64,000 nt of DNA from Thiorhodococcus minor (GTDB lineage: Bacteria; Pseudomonadota; Gammaproteobacteria; Chromatiales; Chromatiaceae), in contig NZ_JAAIJQ010000006.1 in NCBI RefSeq assembly GCF_010820565.1, forward strand, positions 1-64,000, given 5' to 3'. Below, piece by piece: positions 9,121 to 17,646 of the stretch. The notes below the pieces were generated by a model. That model had not been told where the DNA came from. It searched no databases and saw nothing but the letters and a program-made list of their open reading frames with translations. Each line of letters starts with the position of its first letter. The first letter of the stretch is position 1. Position numbers and translations under genes: made by a program.

Positions 9121-12100
9121 ATGTCTCGCGTCTTCATGTCTCGCGATTTTGCTTCGCACGCATCGCTGCAGCCGGGATCTCGCCAGGACCTGCTGGCCTG
9201 GTGTGGGGCCATGCTTCTAACTCTGCTTCAAATCGCGGCTCCGGCCAAGGGGCAGGACGCTGCCCCGCCAGTGGGGGCCGAATCGCCTTCTGCTCAGACC
9301 ACCGAGGTCGCGATTCCCCCTGCGCTGCGTCCCTGGGCGACCTGGGTGCTGGAGCAAGACCCCGAGGGCGAGGACCGGCGGGCCTGTCCCATCTCGGGTC
9401 CCGAGGGCGCGCGGATCTGCGCCTGGCCCGGGCGCTTGCGGCTGGAGCTGGATGCCGCGGGCGGCCGTTTCGAGCAGTCCTGGCGGCTCTATGCGGAGGA
9501 TTGGGTGCCGCTCCCCGGCGATGCGGAGACCTGGCCACTGGACGCCCGAGCCGGTGCTGCCGCGGTGCCCGTCGTCTGGCGGGACGGGCATCCGGTCGTT
9601 CGGCTCCCTGCGGGCCGCCACGCCCTGAGCGGCGGATTCAGATGGAGCCAGCGACCCGAGTCGCTGGTTCTGCCGAAGGAGGTCGGACTCGTCGATCTGA
9701 GTCTGGACGGCCAAGTCCAGCCAATGCCCAGGCTGGGGCGCGACGGCCGGCTTTGGCTGCGCGAGCCGGGGCAGGCCGCCGGCGCGGCCGAGGGCGATGC
9801 ACTACGCCTGGAGGTCTATCGGCTGATCGAGGATCTCATGCCACTGAGGGTGCGGACGCGGCTGGAGATGGAGGTGTCGGGGCGCGCGCGCGAGGTCCAG
9901 CTCGGCCCCGTCACGCTCGCCGGCGGCATCCCGCTCAGTCTCGCCAGCGAGCTGCCGGCGCGTCTGGAGCCCGACGGCGTCTTGAGGGCACAGGTGCGGC
10001 CCGGGCGCTGGCAGCTGGCGACGACGAGCTATCACGTCGGCGATGTCACCGAGCTGTCGCCTGGTCCGCTGACGGAGCACTGGCCGGAGACCGAGGTCTG
10101 GGCCTTCGAGCGTCATCCCGAGCTGCGCCAGGTCGAGATCGGCGGCGTCACGCCCATCGATCCTAGGCAGACGCGCCTGCCGCCGGACTGGGCCAAGCTG
10201 CCCGTCTATCTGGTCGCTGCGGGGGATCGCATGCGCTTGGTCCAGCAGCGGCGCGGCGACGCGGACCCCGAGCCGGATCGGCTCGAGCTGTCGCGCGAGC
10301 TGTGGCTGGATTTCGACGGCGAGGGCTATAGCGTTCGCGACCGCATCGGCGGCCAGCTCACGCGCAGCTCCCGCCTGGAGGCGACTCGGCGGCTAGAGCT
10401 CGGGCAGGTGCGGATCGACGGGGTGCCCCAGCTCATCACCCGGCTGGGGGACGCGCCCGCCTCGGGGGTCGAGGTGCGCCAGGGAAGGCTCGATCTGGTC
10501 GTGGACGGGCGTCTCGAATCCGACCCAGGCCGCGTGCCTGCCTCGGGCTGGGCGATGCCTTTGGAGGCATCCCGAAGCCGCCTCCACCTGCCACCCGGGT
10601 GGGACCTGCTCGCCATCTCCGGCGTCGACAATCTCCCGGGCAGCTGGCTCTATCGTTGGACCCTGCTCGACCTCTTCCTCGTACTCATTCTGACCATGGG
10701 TGTCGGCCGCATCTGGGGCTGGCCCTGGGGCGGGCTGGCGCTGGCGGCGCTGGCACTGACCTGGCAGGCACCAAGCGCGCCTCAGCTGGCTTGGCTGCAT
10801 GTGCTAGTGGCGGCCGCCCTGCTGCGTCTGCTCCCCGAGAAGCCTGAGCAGACCGGGCTGGCGCGCCTGCGCTGGCTGGTGCTCTGGTACCGGCGGCTGA
10901 GTCTGGTGGCCCTGCTGGTGATCGGTCTGCCCTTCCTGGTGACCGAGGTCCGTAGCGGCCTCTATCCACACCTGGATCGTGCGGCCTGGGGCGGTGGCGG
11001 TGCTGCCAGCTGGCATCAGGCCGGTGGCGAGGCGACTGGTATGGGAAGCCTCGCGGCGTCAGGCTACATGGCGGATGAGATCGCGGCCGAGGCTGAGCCG
11101 AGCCTCGCCAAGCGTCGTGTCGAGGCGCCGCTATCGCGCCCCCTGGCGCCTGCGCCCAGTCCCCTGGAGAGGCTCGACCCCAAGGCCCAGGTACAGACCG
11201 GCCAGGGGATTCCCACCTGGCAGTTCAAGTCCTTCGAGCTCGTCTGGAAGGGGCCGGTCGACGAGGCCGAGCAGGCGCGCCTGTGGCTGCTCGATCCGAC
11301 CGGGAATCTCGTGCTTTCACTCGTCGGGAGTCTGCTGGTCGTGCTGCTGGCGCTGCGCCTGGCCGGCGTGCTTCGCGCGCCCGGTCGGGCGGCGGGCCTG
11401 CCGGCGGTGCTCATGGCGTGCGGCTTGGCCGCGCTGGCCCAGCCTGGCCCGGCGCAAGCCCAGGACTTCCCGTCGCCCGAGCTGCTTCAGGAGCTGCGCG
11501 AGCGTCTGCTGCGGCCGCCTGAGTGTCTGCCCCAGTGTCTCGATCTGCCTCGCCTGGAGATTCGCGCCGAGCCCGACCGTCTGACGCTCGAGCTGACGCT
11601 GGACGCCATGGTCGGCCTGGCTGCACCTGTCCCCGGCGGTCTTGGCGGCTGGTCGCCTGTCGAGCTGAGCCTGGACGGGAAAGCCATCGACCAGCTCGGG
11701 CGGGCTCAGGACGGCGGTTTGCTGGTGCCCATCCCGGCGGGGCGTCACCTTGTGGTCCTGAGCGGCGCCCTGCCGCAGGCCAGCAGCGTGGATATCCCGC
11801 TTCCGCTGGCGCCGCGGCTGGTGACCTCAGGGGCGGAAGGGTGGCGCATCGAGGGGCTGGACGAAGGCGGGCGTCCGGGCCAGCAGATCCAGCTCTTGCG
11901 GGTTGCCGAGAGCCAGGATGCCATCGAGCAGCCCTTGGTCCAGACCGCCTTGCCGACCCTGCTGCTGGTGGAGCGACAGCTGCGCATCGGCGTGGATTGG
12001 CGCGTGGAGACACGGATTCGACGTCTGTCCTCGCGCGACTTCCCCGCGCTGCTGCCGGTTGCGCTGCTGCCGGGTGAGCGCGTCCAGACCCCTGGGGTGC

Positions 12101-13362
12101 AGGTGGACGCCGAGCTGGTGAAAGTGGCGCTGGCGCCTGGTCAGATAGAGGCCGGCTGGGTCTCGAGTCTGGAGCCGGTCTCGGATCTCGAGCTGGAGGC
12201 GACGCGCGATCGGCGTCTCACTGAATCTTGGCAGCTGGACCTGAGCACCCTGTGGCATGTCGAGACCCAAGGCATTGCGCCGGTCCATCAGCGCGGCGAT
12301 GCCAACCGCTGGCTGCCGAGCTGGCGCCCGCTGCCCGGGGAGAGGCTGCAGCTGCACTTCACCCGTCCGGAGGCGGTGCCTGGGCCGACGCTGACCATCG
12401 ACCGTGTGGACTACCGGGTCGAGCCCGGTCGGCGGGGCTCGGACGCGACTCTGGAGCTGAGCGCGCGCAGCAGCCAAGGCGGCCGGCATGGGATTCGCCT
12501 GCCCGAGGGCGCGGAGCTGCGGGAGATCGCCATCGACGGGCGCCGTCTCCCATTGCCGGCCAAGACCGCGGAGATCGAGGTCCCGCTAGTACCGGGCGCG
12601 CAGCAGGTACGGATGCGCTGGCACAGCGATCAGGCGCTCACGGCCAGCTTCCAGCCGCGCGTGCCGGACCTCGGGACCACGGCGGTCAATGTCTCGGAGA
12701 GCCTGACCCTGCCGCCCGGACGCTGGGCGCTCTTCGTCGCTGGTCCGGAGGTCGGACCAGCGGTGCTCTTCTGGGGTGTGCTCATCGTCATGGCCGGGCT
12801 CGCACTCGTGCTCGGCCGCAGCCGGCTGACGCCCCTGCGCGCGCATGACTGGCTGCTATTGAGCATCGGTCTGACACTGGCTCAGGTCTGGGTGGTGCTG
12901 CTGGTGGCCGGTTGGCTCTTCGCCCTGGGTCTGCGGCGGCGCCTGGACGAGACCACGGCGCCTTGGCGGTTCAATCTCACCCAGACTGGCCTAGCCTTGC
13001 TCACCATCCTGGCGCTCAGCGCCCTGGTCGGGGCGGTGCAGCAGGGGCTGCTGGGGAGTCCCGACATGCAGATCGTCGGCAACGGCTCCTCCGGGCGCTT
13101 CTTGAGCTGGTACCAGGATCGGGCTGGGCCGCTGCTGCCGGACGTCTGGGTGCTCTCCGCGCCCATGTGGGTCTATCGCGCCCTCATGCTGGCCTGGGCG
13201 CTGTGGCTCGCCTTCCGTCTCCTGGGCTGGCTGCGCTGGGGCTGGCAGGGCTTCTCGCAACCGCAGTTGTGGCGCGAGCGCCTCAAGTCGAAGGAGCCGC
13301 CGCGCTCGAGGAAGGGCCGCCGAGGACAGGAGAGCGAGGAGCGCCCTTGGAGCCCAGACTGA
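9121..13362 (+). CDS. giant exported membrane protein with duplicated architecture (1413 aa)
   Basis: Start set at ATG 9121, preceded by GGGGAGG at good spacing; an in-frame GTG or ATG further upstream lacks this. An N-terminal signal segment (about 20-42) leads to a beta-rich region. Hydrophobic helices follow at about 510-620, then a Gly/Ala/Pro linker and another helix near 730-748. A second signal-like stretch, PAVLMACGLAALAQPGPAQA, lies at about 760-780. Then a second beta-rich region begins, and the protein ends with several hydrophobic helices (about 1213-1385) and a basic tail. Both beta regions carry an R/I-P-A-G-R-H motif, so the protein resembles two similar exported membrane proteins joined end to end. 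I do not recognise the family and assign no function. Confidence 0.8.
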   Translation: MSRVFMSRDFASHASLQPGSRQDLLAWCGAMLLTLLQIAAPAKGQDAAPPVGAESPSAQTTEVAIPPALRPWATWVLEQDPEGEDRRACPISGPEGARICAWPGRLRLELDAAGGRFEQSWRLYAEDWVPLPGDAETWPLDARAGAAAVPVVWRDGHPVVRLPAGRHALSGGFRWSQRPESLVLPKEVGLVDLSLDGQVQPMPRLGRDGRLWLREPGQAAGAAEGDALRLEVYRLIEDLMPLRVRTRLEMEVSGRAREVQLGPVTLAGGIPLSLASELPARLEPDGVLRAQVRPGRWQLATTSYHVGDVTELSPGPLTEHWPETEVWAFERHPELRQVEIGGVTPIDPRQTRLPPDWAKLPVYLVAAGDRMRLVQQRRGDADPEPDRLELSRELWLDFDGEGYSVRDRIGGQLTRSSRLEATRRLELGQVRIDGVPQLITRLGDAPASGVEVRQGRLDLVVDGRLESDPGRVPASGWAMPLEASRSRLHLPPGWDLLAISGVDNLPGSWLYRWTLLDLFLVLILTMGVGRIWGWPWGGLALAALALTWQAPSAPQLAWLHVLVAAALLRLLPEKPEQTGLARLRWLVLWYRRLSLVALLVIGLPFLVTEVRSGLYPHLDRAAWGGGGAASWHQAGGEATGMGSLAASGYMADEIAAEAEPSLAKRRVEAPLSRPLAPAPSPLERLDPKAQVQTGQGIPTWQFKSFELVWKGPVDEAEQARLWLLDPTGNLVLSLVGSLLVVLLALRLAGVLRAPGRAAGLPAVLMACGLAALAQPGPAQAQDFPSPELLQELRERLLRPPECLPQCLDLPRLEIRAEPDRLTLELTLDAMVGLAAPVPGGLGGWSPVELSLDGKAIDQLGRAQDGGLLVPIPAGRHLVVLSGALPQASSVDIPLPLAPRLVTSGAEGWRIEGLDEGGRPGQQIQLLRVAESQDAIEQPLVQTALPTLLLVERQLRIGVDWRVETRIRRLSSRDFPALLPVALLPGERVQTPGVQVDAELVKVALAPGQIEAGWVSSLEPVSDLELEATRDRRLTESWQLDLSTLWHVETQGIAPVHQRGDANRWLPSWRPLPGERLQLHFTRPEAVPGPTLTIDRVDYRVEPGRRGSDATLELSARSSQGGRHGIRLPEGAELREIAIDGRRLPLPAKTAEIEVPLVPGAQQVRMRWHSDQALTASFQPRVPDLGTTAVNVSESLTLPPGRWALFVAGPEVGPAVLFWGVLIVMAGLALVLGRSRLTPLRAHDWLLLSIGLTLAQVWVVLLVAGWLFALGLRRRLDETTAPWRFNLTQTGLALLTILALSALVGAVQQGLLGSPDMQIVGNGSSGRFLSWYQDRAGPLLPDVWVLSAPMWVYRALMLAWALWLAFRLLGWLRWGWQGFSQPQLWRERLKSKEPPRSRKGRRGQESEERPWSPD

Positions 13363-13504
13363 GCCTCTGGCTTTGAGGGCGGTCCTTCCACGCTTGATGA
13401 GACATGGGCTTCTGGCGCCGCGGCCATGACTCAAGTCAAGGCCGCGGCGCTATGCCGTCAGCAGAATCCGTCCATCTTTTTTCGTTCCGGGGTCGTCTTC
13501 CGCA

Positions 13505-13942
13505 ATGTCTTCTGTCATCAAAGATTCCTTCACGCATGACCACCACCGTTGCGATCACCTGCTCGCGGCCGCCGAGACGCGGGTCGAGGCCGGGGATTGG
13601 CCGGCGATCGCCACCTCGGCCGAGGGTCTGCTCGCCGCCATGCGGGAGCATTTCCGCGTCGAAGAGGAGCAGCTGTTTCCGCAGTTGGCCAAGGCCTTTC
13701 AGCCTGCATCCAGTCCGATCGAGGTGATGTGCTCGGAGCATGCGCAGATGCGCGCGCTTCTCGATGACCTCCGCGCGGCGGTGGAGTCGCGCGATAAGCA
13801 GGCGTGTACCGGCATCCTGGAGACGCTGCATTTCCTGGTGCAGCAGCACAACTATAAGGAGGAGACCGTGCTCTATCCCATGGCCGACGGTGCGCTGCGC
13901 GAGGCGGGGGAGCGGATCGCGTCACAGCTGCCGGCGGAGTAG
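13505..13942 (+). CDS. hemerythrin / HHE cation-binding domain protein
   Basis: 145-residue four-helix-bundle protein expected to bind a di-iron centre that senses or carries O2 or reacts with NO. Ligand candidates are H14 and H18 in the first helix, H49 and E53 in REHFRVEEEQLFP, H79 in SEHAQM, and H115 with E119/E120 in HNYKEETVLYP. The pattern matches the HHE family. It has no signal peptide, so it should be cytosolic. It is first in a tight plus-strand operon: the DUF2249 gene starts 3 bases after its stop, and a haem-copper-oxidase-like membrane protein follows. This grouping is known from NO- and low-oxygen-related gene sets. Confidence 0.9.
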   Translation: MSSVIKDSFTHDHHRCDHLLAAAETRVEAGDWPAIATSAEGLLAAMREHFRVEEEQLFPQLAKAFQPASSPIEVMCSEHAQMRALLDDLRAAVESRDKQACTGILETLHFLVQQHNYKEETVLYPMADGALREAGERIASQLPAE

Positions 13943-13945
13943 GGC

Positions 13946-14206
13946 ATGGCGCCGCGGGTCTTGGATGTTCGCCGGCTTGCGCCGCCCGAGCCGCTCGAGC
14001 AGGTTCTCGACGCCTTGGCCGATATGCCCCGCACCGAGCGCCTTTGGGTTCTGCATCGGCGCGAGCCCTTTCCGCTCTACGACCTGCTCAAACGGATGGG
14101 CTACGGCTGGCGCACGGAGGGCGCGGACGAGCGTTTCGAGATCCTGATCTGGGCCAGCGAGCATCCGCCCACCGAGGACGAGCTCTCCAGGGGAATGCCT
14201 TGCTGA
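13946..14206 (+). CDS. DUF2249 domain protein
   Basis: 86-residue protein covering one DUF2249 domain: a start of LDVRRLAPPEPLEQVLDAL, the central strand WVLHRREPFPLYDLLKRMGY, and a terminal strand RFEILIWAS. The fold is related to TusA/SirA. It lacks the Cys-Pro of TusA proteins, so sulfur relay by the TusA mechanism is unlikely. It follows the hemerythrin gene by 3 bases and overlaps the start of the next gene. DUF2249 domains are frequently encoded next to or fused with hemerythrin domains, so a joint role in NO or O2 response is likely, although the biochemistry is unknown. Confidence 0.88.
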   Translation: MAPRVLDVRRLAPPEPLEQVLDALADMPRTERLWVLHRREPFPLYDLLKRMGYGWRTEGADERFEILIWASEHPPTEDELSRGMPC

Positions 14207-15483
14207 ATACCGCGGGACTGAGCCTGGACCAGGCGCCGCCCATTCAGGTGCCCTTCGCCTTTTTTCGCGTCGCGCCGCTCTTCGCGGCCCTCGCCGGTGC
14301 CGTCTTGCTGTGGGACGGCGATGTGGTGCTCATCTCGCGCTGGTCGGCGCCCGCGCTGGCCGTAACCCACTTGCTGGCCCTGGGCTTTCTGACCCAGGTC
14401 ATGTGCGGTGCGCTCTTCCAGATGCTCTCTGTGCTCGCCGGCGCGCCGGTGCCTCGGGTGGTCTGGGTCGGCCGTCTAACCCAGCTCGCGCTGGTGCTGG
14501 GATGCCTGACGCTCAGCTGGGGGCTGTACTCGAATGGTCGGGCCTGGCTGATGCTGGGCGGGTTGCTGCTCGGTCTCGGGCTCGCCGCCTTTGTCGTTGC
14601 GGTGGGCGTCGCGCTGACTCGGGCGCGTGGCGTGCCTCAGACGCTGCGCGCCATGCGTTTTGCACTAGCCGGCCTGGTCATGACCCTGGTCTTCGGGCTG
14701 GTGGTGCTCGCGGGGGTGCTCGGGGCGAGGATTCCCGGCCTCGCGGGCTGGGTGGATCTGCACTTGAGCTGGGCCTTGCTCGGCTGGGTCGGCATGCTCA
14801 TTATCGGGGTCGGCTACCAAGTGGTGCCCATGTTTCATGTGACGCCGGCCTATCCGCGCTGGCTGACGCGGCTGGCGGCACCTCTGGTGCTGGCGGCGCT
14901 GCTGGCGTCGACGACGCTGGTGGGGCTGGGCAACGTCGGGCTTGCGGTCTGGGCGCTCTTGCCGGCGATTCTGGCGCTTGGTGCATTCGCGGTCGTCACC
15001 CTTGTGCTGCAGCGCCGCCGTGAGCGCCCTCGGGTCGATACCACCTTGCTCTATTGGTGGTCGTCGATGGGGCTGATCCTGCTGTCGTCCGCTCTCTGGC
15101 TGTTGGACGGGCGAGGTGAGGTCCTGGGTGTCCTCTTGCTCGCGGGGATTGGCGTCGGGCTGCCCACCGGGATGCTCTTCAAGATCATGCCCTTCTTGAG
15201 CTGGTTTCACCTCCAGCACCGTCAGGTGACCGCGCGGCGCTTCGATGTCCGTCTGCCGCACATGCAGGTCTTCATGCCGGACGGCGTCGCCCAGGCTCAG
15301 TTCGGGACCTTCGCCGCCATGCTGGTCCTGCTGACGGCCGCCGGCTTCTCAGCGGGTCAGCCCTGGGGCGCCTACCTGGCGCGGGCCGGCGGCGCAGGAC
15401 TGATCGCGGCGGCCTCCTTGCTGGCCTGGATGCAATGGCGCTGCTATCGAGCCTATCTGGACATCAGCCGGCAGCTGGGGTGA
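14200..15483 (+). CDS. haem-copper oxidase subunit I-like / NnrS-like membrane protein
   Basis: 427 residues, almost entirely membrane helices (about 12). The start is TTG 14200, with AGGGGA 5 bases upstream, inside the last codons of the DUF2249 gene; longer in-frame starts would overlap that gene heavily. Conserved-looking His residues lie in membrane helices (THLLALGFLTQV, DLHLSWALLGWVG, VVPMFHVTP, FLSWFHLQ), a pattern of haem- or copper-binding membrane proteins related to cytochrome oxidase subunit I and NnrS. It lacks the full set of catalytic haem-copper ligands that I could place with confidence. With hemerythrin and DUF2249 upstream, a role in NO or haem-copper metabolism is the best inference. 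Its end overlaps the convergent CbiX gene by 20 bp. Confidence 0.8.
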   Translation: MLNTAGLSLDQAPPIQVPFAFFRVAPLFAALAGAVLLWDGDVVLISRWSAPALAVTHLLALGFLTQVMCGALFQMLSVLAGAPVPRVVWVGRLTQLALVLGCLTLSWGLYSNGRAWLMLGGLLLGLGLAAFVVAVGVALTRARGVPQTLRAMRFALAGLVMTLVFGLVVLAGVLGARIPGLAGWVDLHLSWALLGWVGMLIIGVGYQVVPMFHVTPAYPRWLTRLAAPLVLAALLASTTLVGLGNVGLAVWALLPAILALGAFAVVTLVLQRRRERPRVDTTLLYWWSSMGLILLSSALWLLDGRGEVLGVLLLAGIGVGLPTGMLFKIMPFLSWFHLQHRQVTARRFDVRLPHMQVFMPDGVAQAQFGTFAAMLVLLTAAGFSAGQPWGAYLARAGGAGLIAAASLLAWMQWRCYRAYLDISRQLG

Positions 15484-16315
15484 TCTTTCGCCAGCGATGG
15501 CTCTCCTCGATCCGCGAGTGCAGGATGTCGACGAGCCCCGGGTGATCGCCGACGAGGGGCGAGACATGGACCTGGAGGCCGGGGTGGCGTGCCATGACGC
15601 GCTCGCGGGTCTCCGCGATGTCTCCACCGGGTCCCGCATGGCGGCCGGCGGAGAGAAAGAGCATGGATAGGCTGACGGGCCGCGTTGCATCCTCCTCCGC
15701 AAGCCGTCCGAGCAGATCTTCGAGCAAGGGCCCGTTGAAGTCGTACTCAGGTCCTTCGCGGCGCTCCATGACGGCCTGCTCGAGACGCGCCCCGGAACCC
15801 AGGCGCTCCTGCAGCCGATCCGCGAGCCAACGGCGCACGGCCGTGACCTCAGGTATGGGCGAGCCATGATCGACCAGAATCAGGCGTTGCGGCGCCGTGC
15901 TGTTCGCCGCGCCCGTGCTTTGCAAGTTCTCCTTGAGGATGTCGACGAGCCTGGGCTCGCCCGCTGGCAGGGGACACAGCGGTGGGGCGACGTGCAGGGA
16001 GAATGCGTCAAGGTCGCCCGCGACATGCGCCGCCGTCTCCGGCACGAACTGGCTGAGCGCGCGGCTCGGGCCGAAGAAGAGCGGGATGATGACCAGCGCT
16101 CGATGCCCTTCGCTCACCAATCGCCGCAGTGCGGGCTCCAGGGTTTCCGCCGGCCGGCCATCGAGGTGATCGGCTGGAATGCGGTTCGAGTGCAGGAGTG
16201 AGACGGGATGGACTTGCGCGCTGGCGCGCTGCGACAGAGCCGCCGCGAGTCGTCTGAGATTGACTGTCGACTCGGGTCGCTTCGAGCCATTGTCGGCTAG
16301 GATGAAGGTCGGCAT
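15464..16315 (-). CDS. CbiX-type sirohydrochlorin chelatase, two-domain
   Basis: 283 residues in two tandem CbiX-like halves. CbiX enzymes insert Co2+ (or Fe2+/Ni2+) into sirohydrochlorin for cobalamin, sirohaem or F430. The C-terminal half keeps the metal-site residues H150 (LVDHGS) and H226 (in LSAGRHAGPGGDI). The N-terminal half has N9 in place of the first His (ADNGS) and FGPSRALSQF in place of the second-site sequence, so only one half looks catalytic. It is the second gene of a minus-strand pair with the DUF454 gene (3-base gap). Its last 20 bp overlap the end of the convergent membrane-protein gene. No other cobalamin gene is in the window. Confidence 0.85.
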   Translation of the reverse strand: MPTFILADNGSKRPESTVNLRRLAAALSQRASAQVHPVSLLHSNRIPADHLDGRPAETLEPALRRLVSEGHRALVIIPLFFGPSRALSQFVPETAAHVAGDLDAFSLHVAPPLCPLPAGEPRLVDILKENLQSTGAANSTAPQRLILVDHGSPIPEVTAVRRWLADRLQERLGSGARLEQAVMERREGPEYDFNGPLLEDLLGRLAEEDATRPVSLSMLFLSAGRHAGPGGDIAETRERVMARHPGLQVHVSPLVGDHPGLVDILHSRIEESHRWRKITPAAG

Positions 16316-16318
16316 GGC

Positions 16319-16819
16319 TTAGCGTGATCGGCTGGCGGCGGGTTTCGAGGCAGGGCTGTTCCAGCTCCCGGGATCTAGCCTGACCGCGACGCTGGTCGTC
16401 GACTTGGGCGGCCCTTCCGGGCGCCTAGCGATCCAGGTCGCGACCGTTGCCAAGATTGCGCCGACCAGCAGGCTCAGCGGCCAGCCTGGGGAGAAGACCA
16501 GGAGCCAGATCGAGAGGCTTCCCGCCATGCCGAGGACCGCGGCCTTCTTGCCGGTCCGGCAGATCTCGCCACGCTCCAGGAAGCGTCGGATCGATTCGCC
16601 GAAGCGCGGGTGACCGACCAGGAATTGAACCCTGTGCGGGCGGCTGCGCAGCCACAGCCAGGCGGCGCAGATCCAGAAGACGGTGGTGGGCATCAGCGGC
16701 AGCAGGATGCCGATGACACCAAGCCCGAAGCAGATCCAGGCGAGGATGTTGTAGAGGTGGTGTCGGCGCTGATGGATGCCCGCTGTCTGGGGCTCTCTTG
16801 GCTGTGCGCTGGGCTTCAT
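16319..16819 (-). CDS. DUF454 (YbaN-like) small inner-membrane protein
   Basis: 166 residues from ATG 16817-16819. A strong GGAGGT lies 6 bases upstream, which is why the longer frame beginning at 16942 is rejected. The DUF454 core is ILAWICFGLGVIGILLPLMP, then TTVFWICAAWLWLRSRP and RFGESIRRFLERGEI, with two further hydrophobic helices. That makes a four-helix inner-membrane protein with a basic, disordered C-terminal tail. Function is unknown across the family. It precedes the CbiX gene with only 3 bases between, so the two are co-transcribed. Confidence 0.87.
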   Translation of the reverse strand: MKPSAQPREPQTAGIHQRRHHLYNILAWICFGLGVIGILLPLMPTTVFWICAAWLWLRSRPHRVQFLVGHPRFGESIRRFLERGEICRTGKKAAVLGMAGSLSIWLLVFSPGWPLSLLVGAILATVATWIARRPEGPPKSTTSVAVRLDPGSWNSPASKPAASRSR

Positions 16820-17081
16820 TTGGGACCTCCGGCTCAGGCTGTCTGGTGGAGGCTGGGTGCTTGGCTCCAGACTCTCGGCGGCTGGTGTGATGCCTTGGCG
16901 GTGGTCTTGCTCGAGACGGCACGCGCCAGGCCGGCGCATCATAGCCGAGCCCTGGGTGCGATTTCTTGCGGTTCTGGTGAGGAAATCCGCCTTCGCCTCA
17001 GCCTAGAGGCAGCAACGTGAGCCGTAAAGGATGCGAAGGCTAGCACGGGCCGGGCCGATGCACGGCATGTGCCCGAGGCGG

Positions 17082-17117
17082 AGCCCCCAGCCGCGATGAA
17101 GCTGGCGGCTGGGGGCT
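17082..17117. terminator. stem-loop after minus-strand membrane-anchored gene
   Basis: AGCCCCCAGCCGC (17082-17094) and GCGGCTGGGGGCT (17105-17117) form a perfect 13-bp stem with a 10-base loop, 10 bases beyond the stop of the 138-residue minus-strand gene. There is no T-run, so it may be a weak terminator or an mRNA-stabilising hairpin. Confidence 0.55.
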
Positions 17118-17127
17118 TCCTGAAGAA

Positions 17128-17544
17128 TCAGCGATGCACGCCGCGATCCGCGAGCCATTGCGTATCGAGCTGCCAGTCGACCCTGTCGACACCATCCTGC
17201 GCGAGGATGAGCCCCATGGCCCGTTTCTGGTGGTCGATGAGGTCTTGTTGGGCGGCGATCATCTCGGGGTCGTCCTGGGCCTTGCCAGCGAGCTTGGGAT
17301 GGATGATCTCGAGGAAGCGAATCGCCGGGATGTCGAAGGATCTGGGGGTGGAGATGACGGCAGTACCGTCCTCGAAGCTTCGTACGCGGAACTGATAAGG
17401 GTAGTCGATCAGAGTGGGGTCTGAGGTCAAGACCTCGTCGAGCTCCCAGACCTTGGGCTGCCAGACTGACTGAGCCCAGAAGAATAGCCCGATGATGACG
17501 GCTATACCGAGCAAAATACTGTAATTTCGTGTAAAACGATCCAT
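17128..17544 (-). CDS. hypothetical membrane-anchored protein (138 aa)
   Basis: One N-terminal transmembrane helix (about residues 9-27, ILLGIAVIIGLFFWAQSVW) anchors a roughly 105-residue domain, probably periplasmic given the N-in topology implied by basic residues before the helix. The domain has the pattern DPTLIDYPYQFRVRSFEDGT, then AVISTPRSFDIPAIRFLEII. I do not recognise the family. It is divergent from the cyclase-PilZ gene, and the 102-bp gap between them should hold both promoters. A stem-loop follows its stop. Confidence 0.75.
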   Translation of the reverse strand: MDRFTRNYSILLGIAVIIGLFFWAQSVWQPKVWELDEVLTSDPTLIDYPYQFRVRSFEDGTAVISTPRSFDIPAIRFLEIIHPKLAGKAQDDPEMIAAQQDLIDHQKRAMGLILAQDGVDRVDWQLDTQWLADRGVHR

Positions 17545-17646
17545 GCGTTGTCTCTCGCTGGCTGGGGTGCCGAATTAAGGAAGTAGTTGCAAGCTGCCCA
17601 TAAGGTGATCAAGTTTCCTGCGAAACCGCCGAAAAACCCATGAAGA

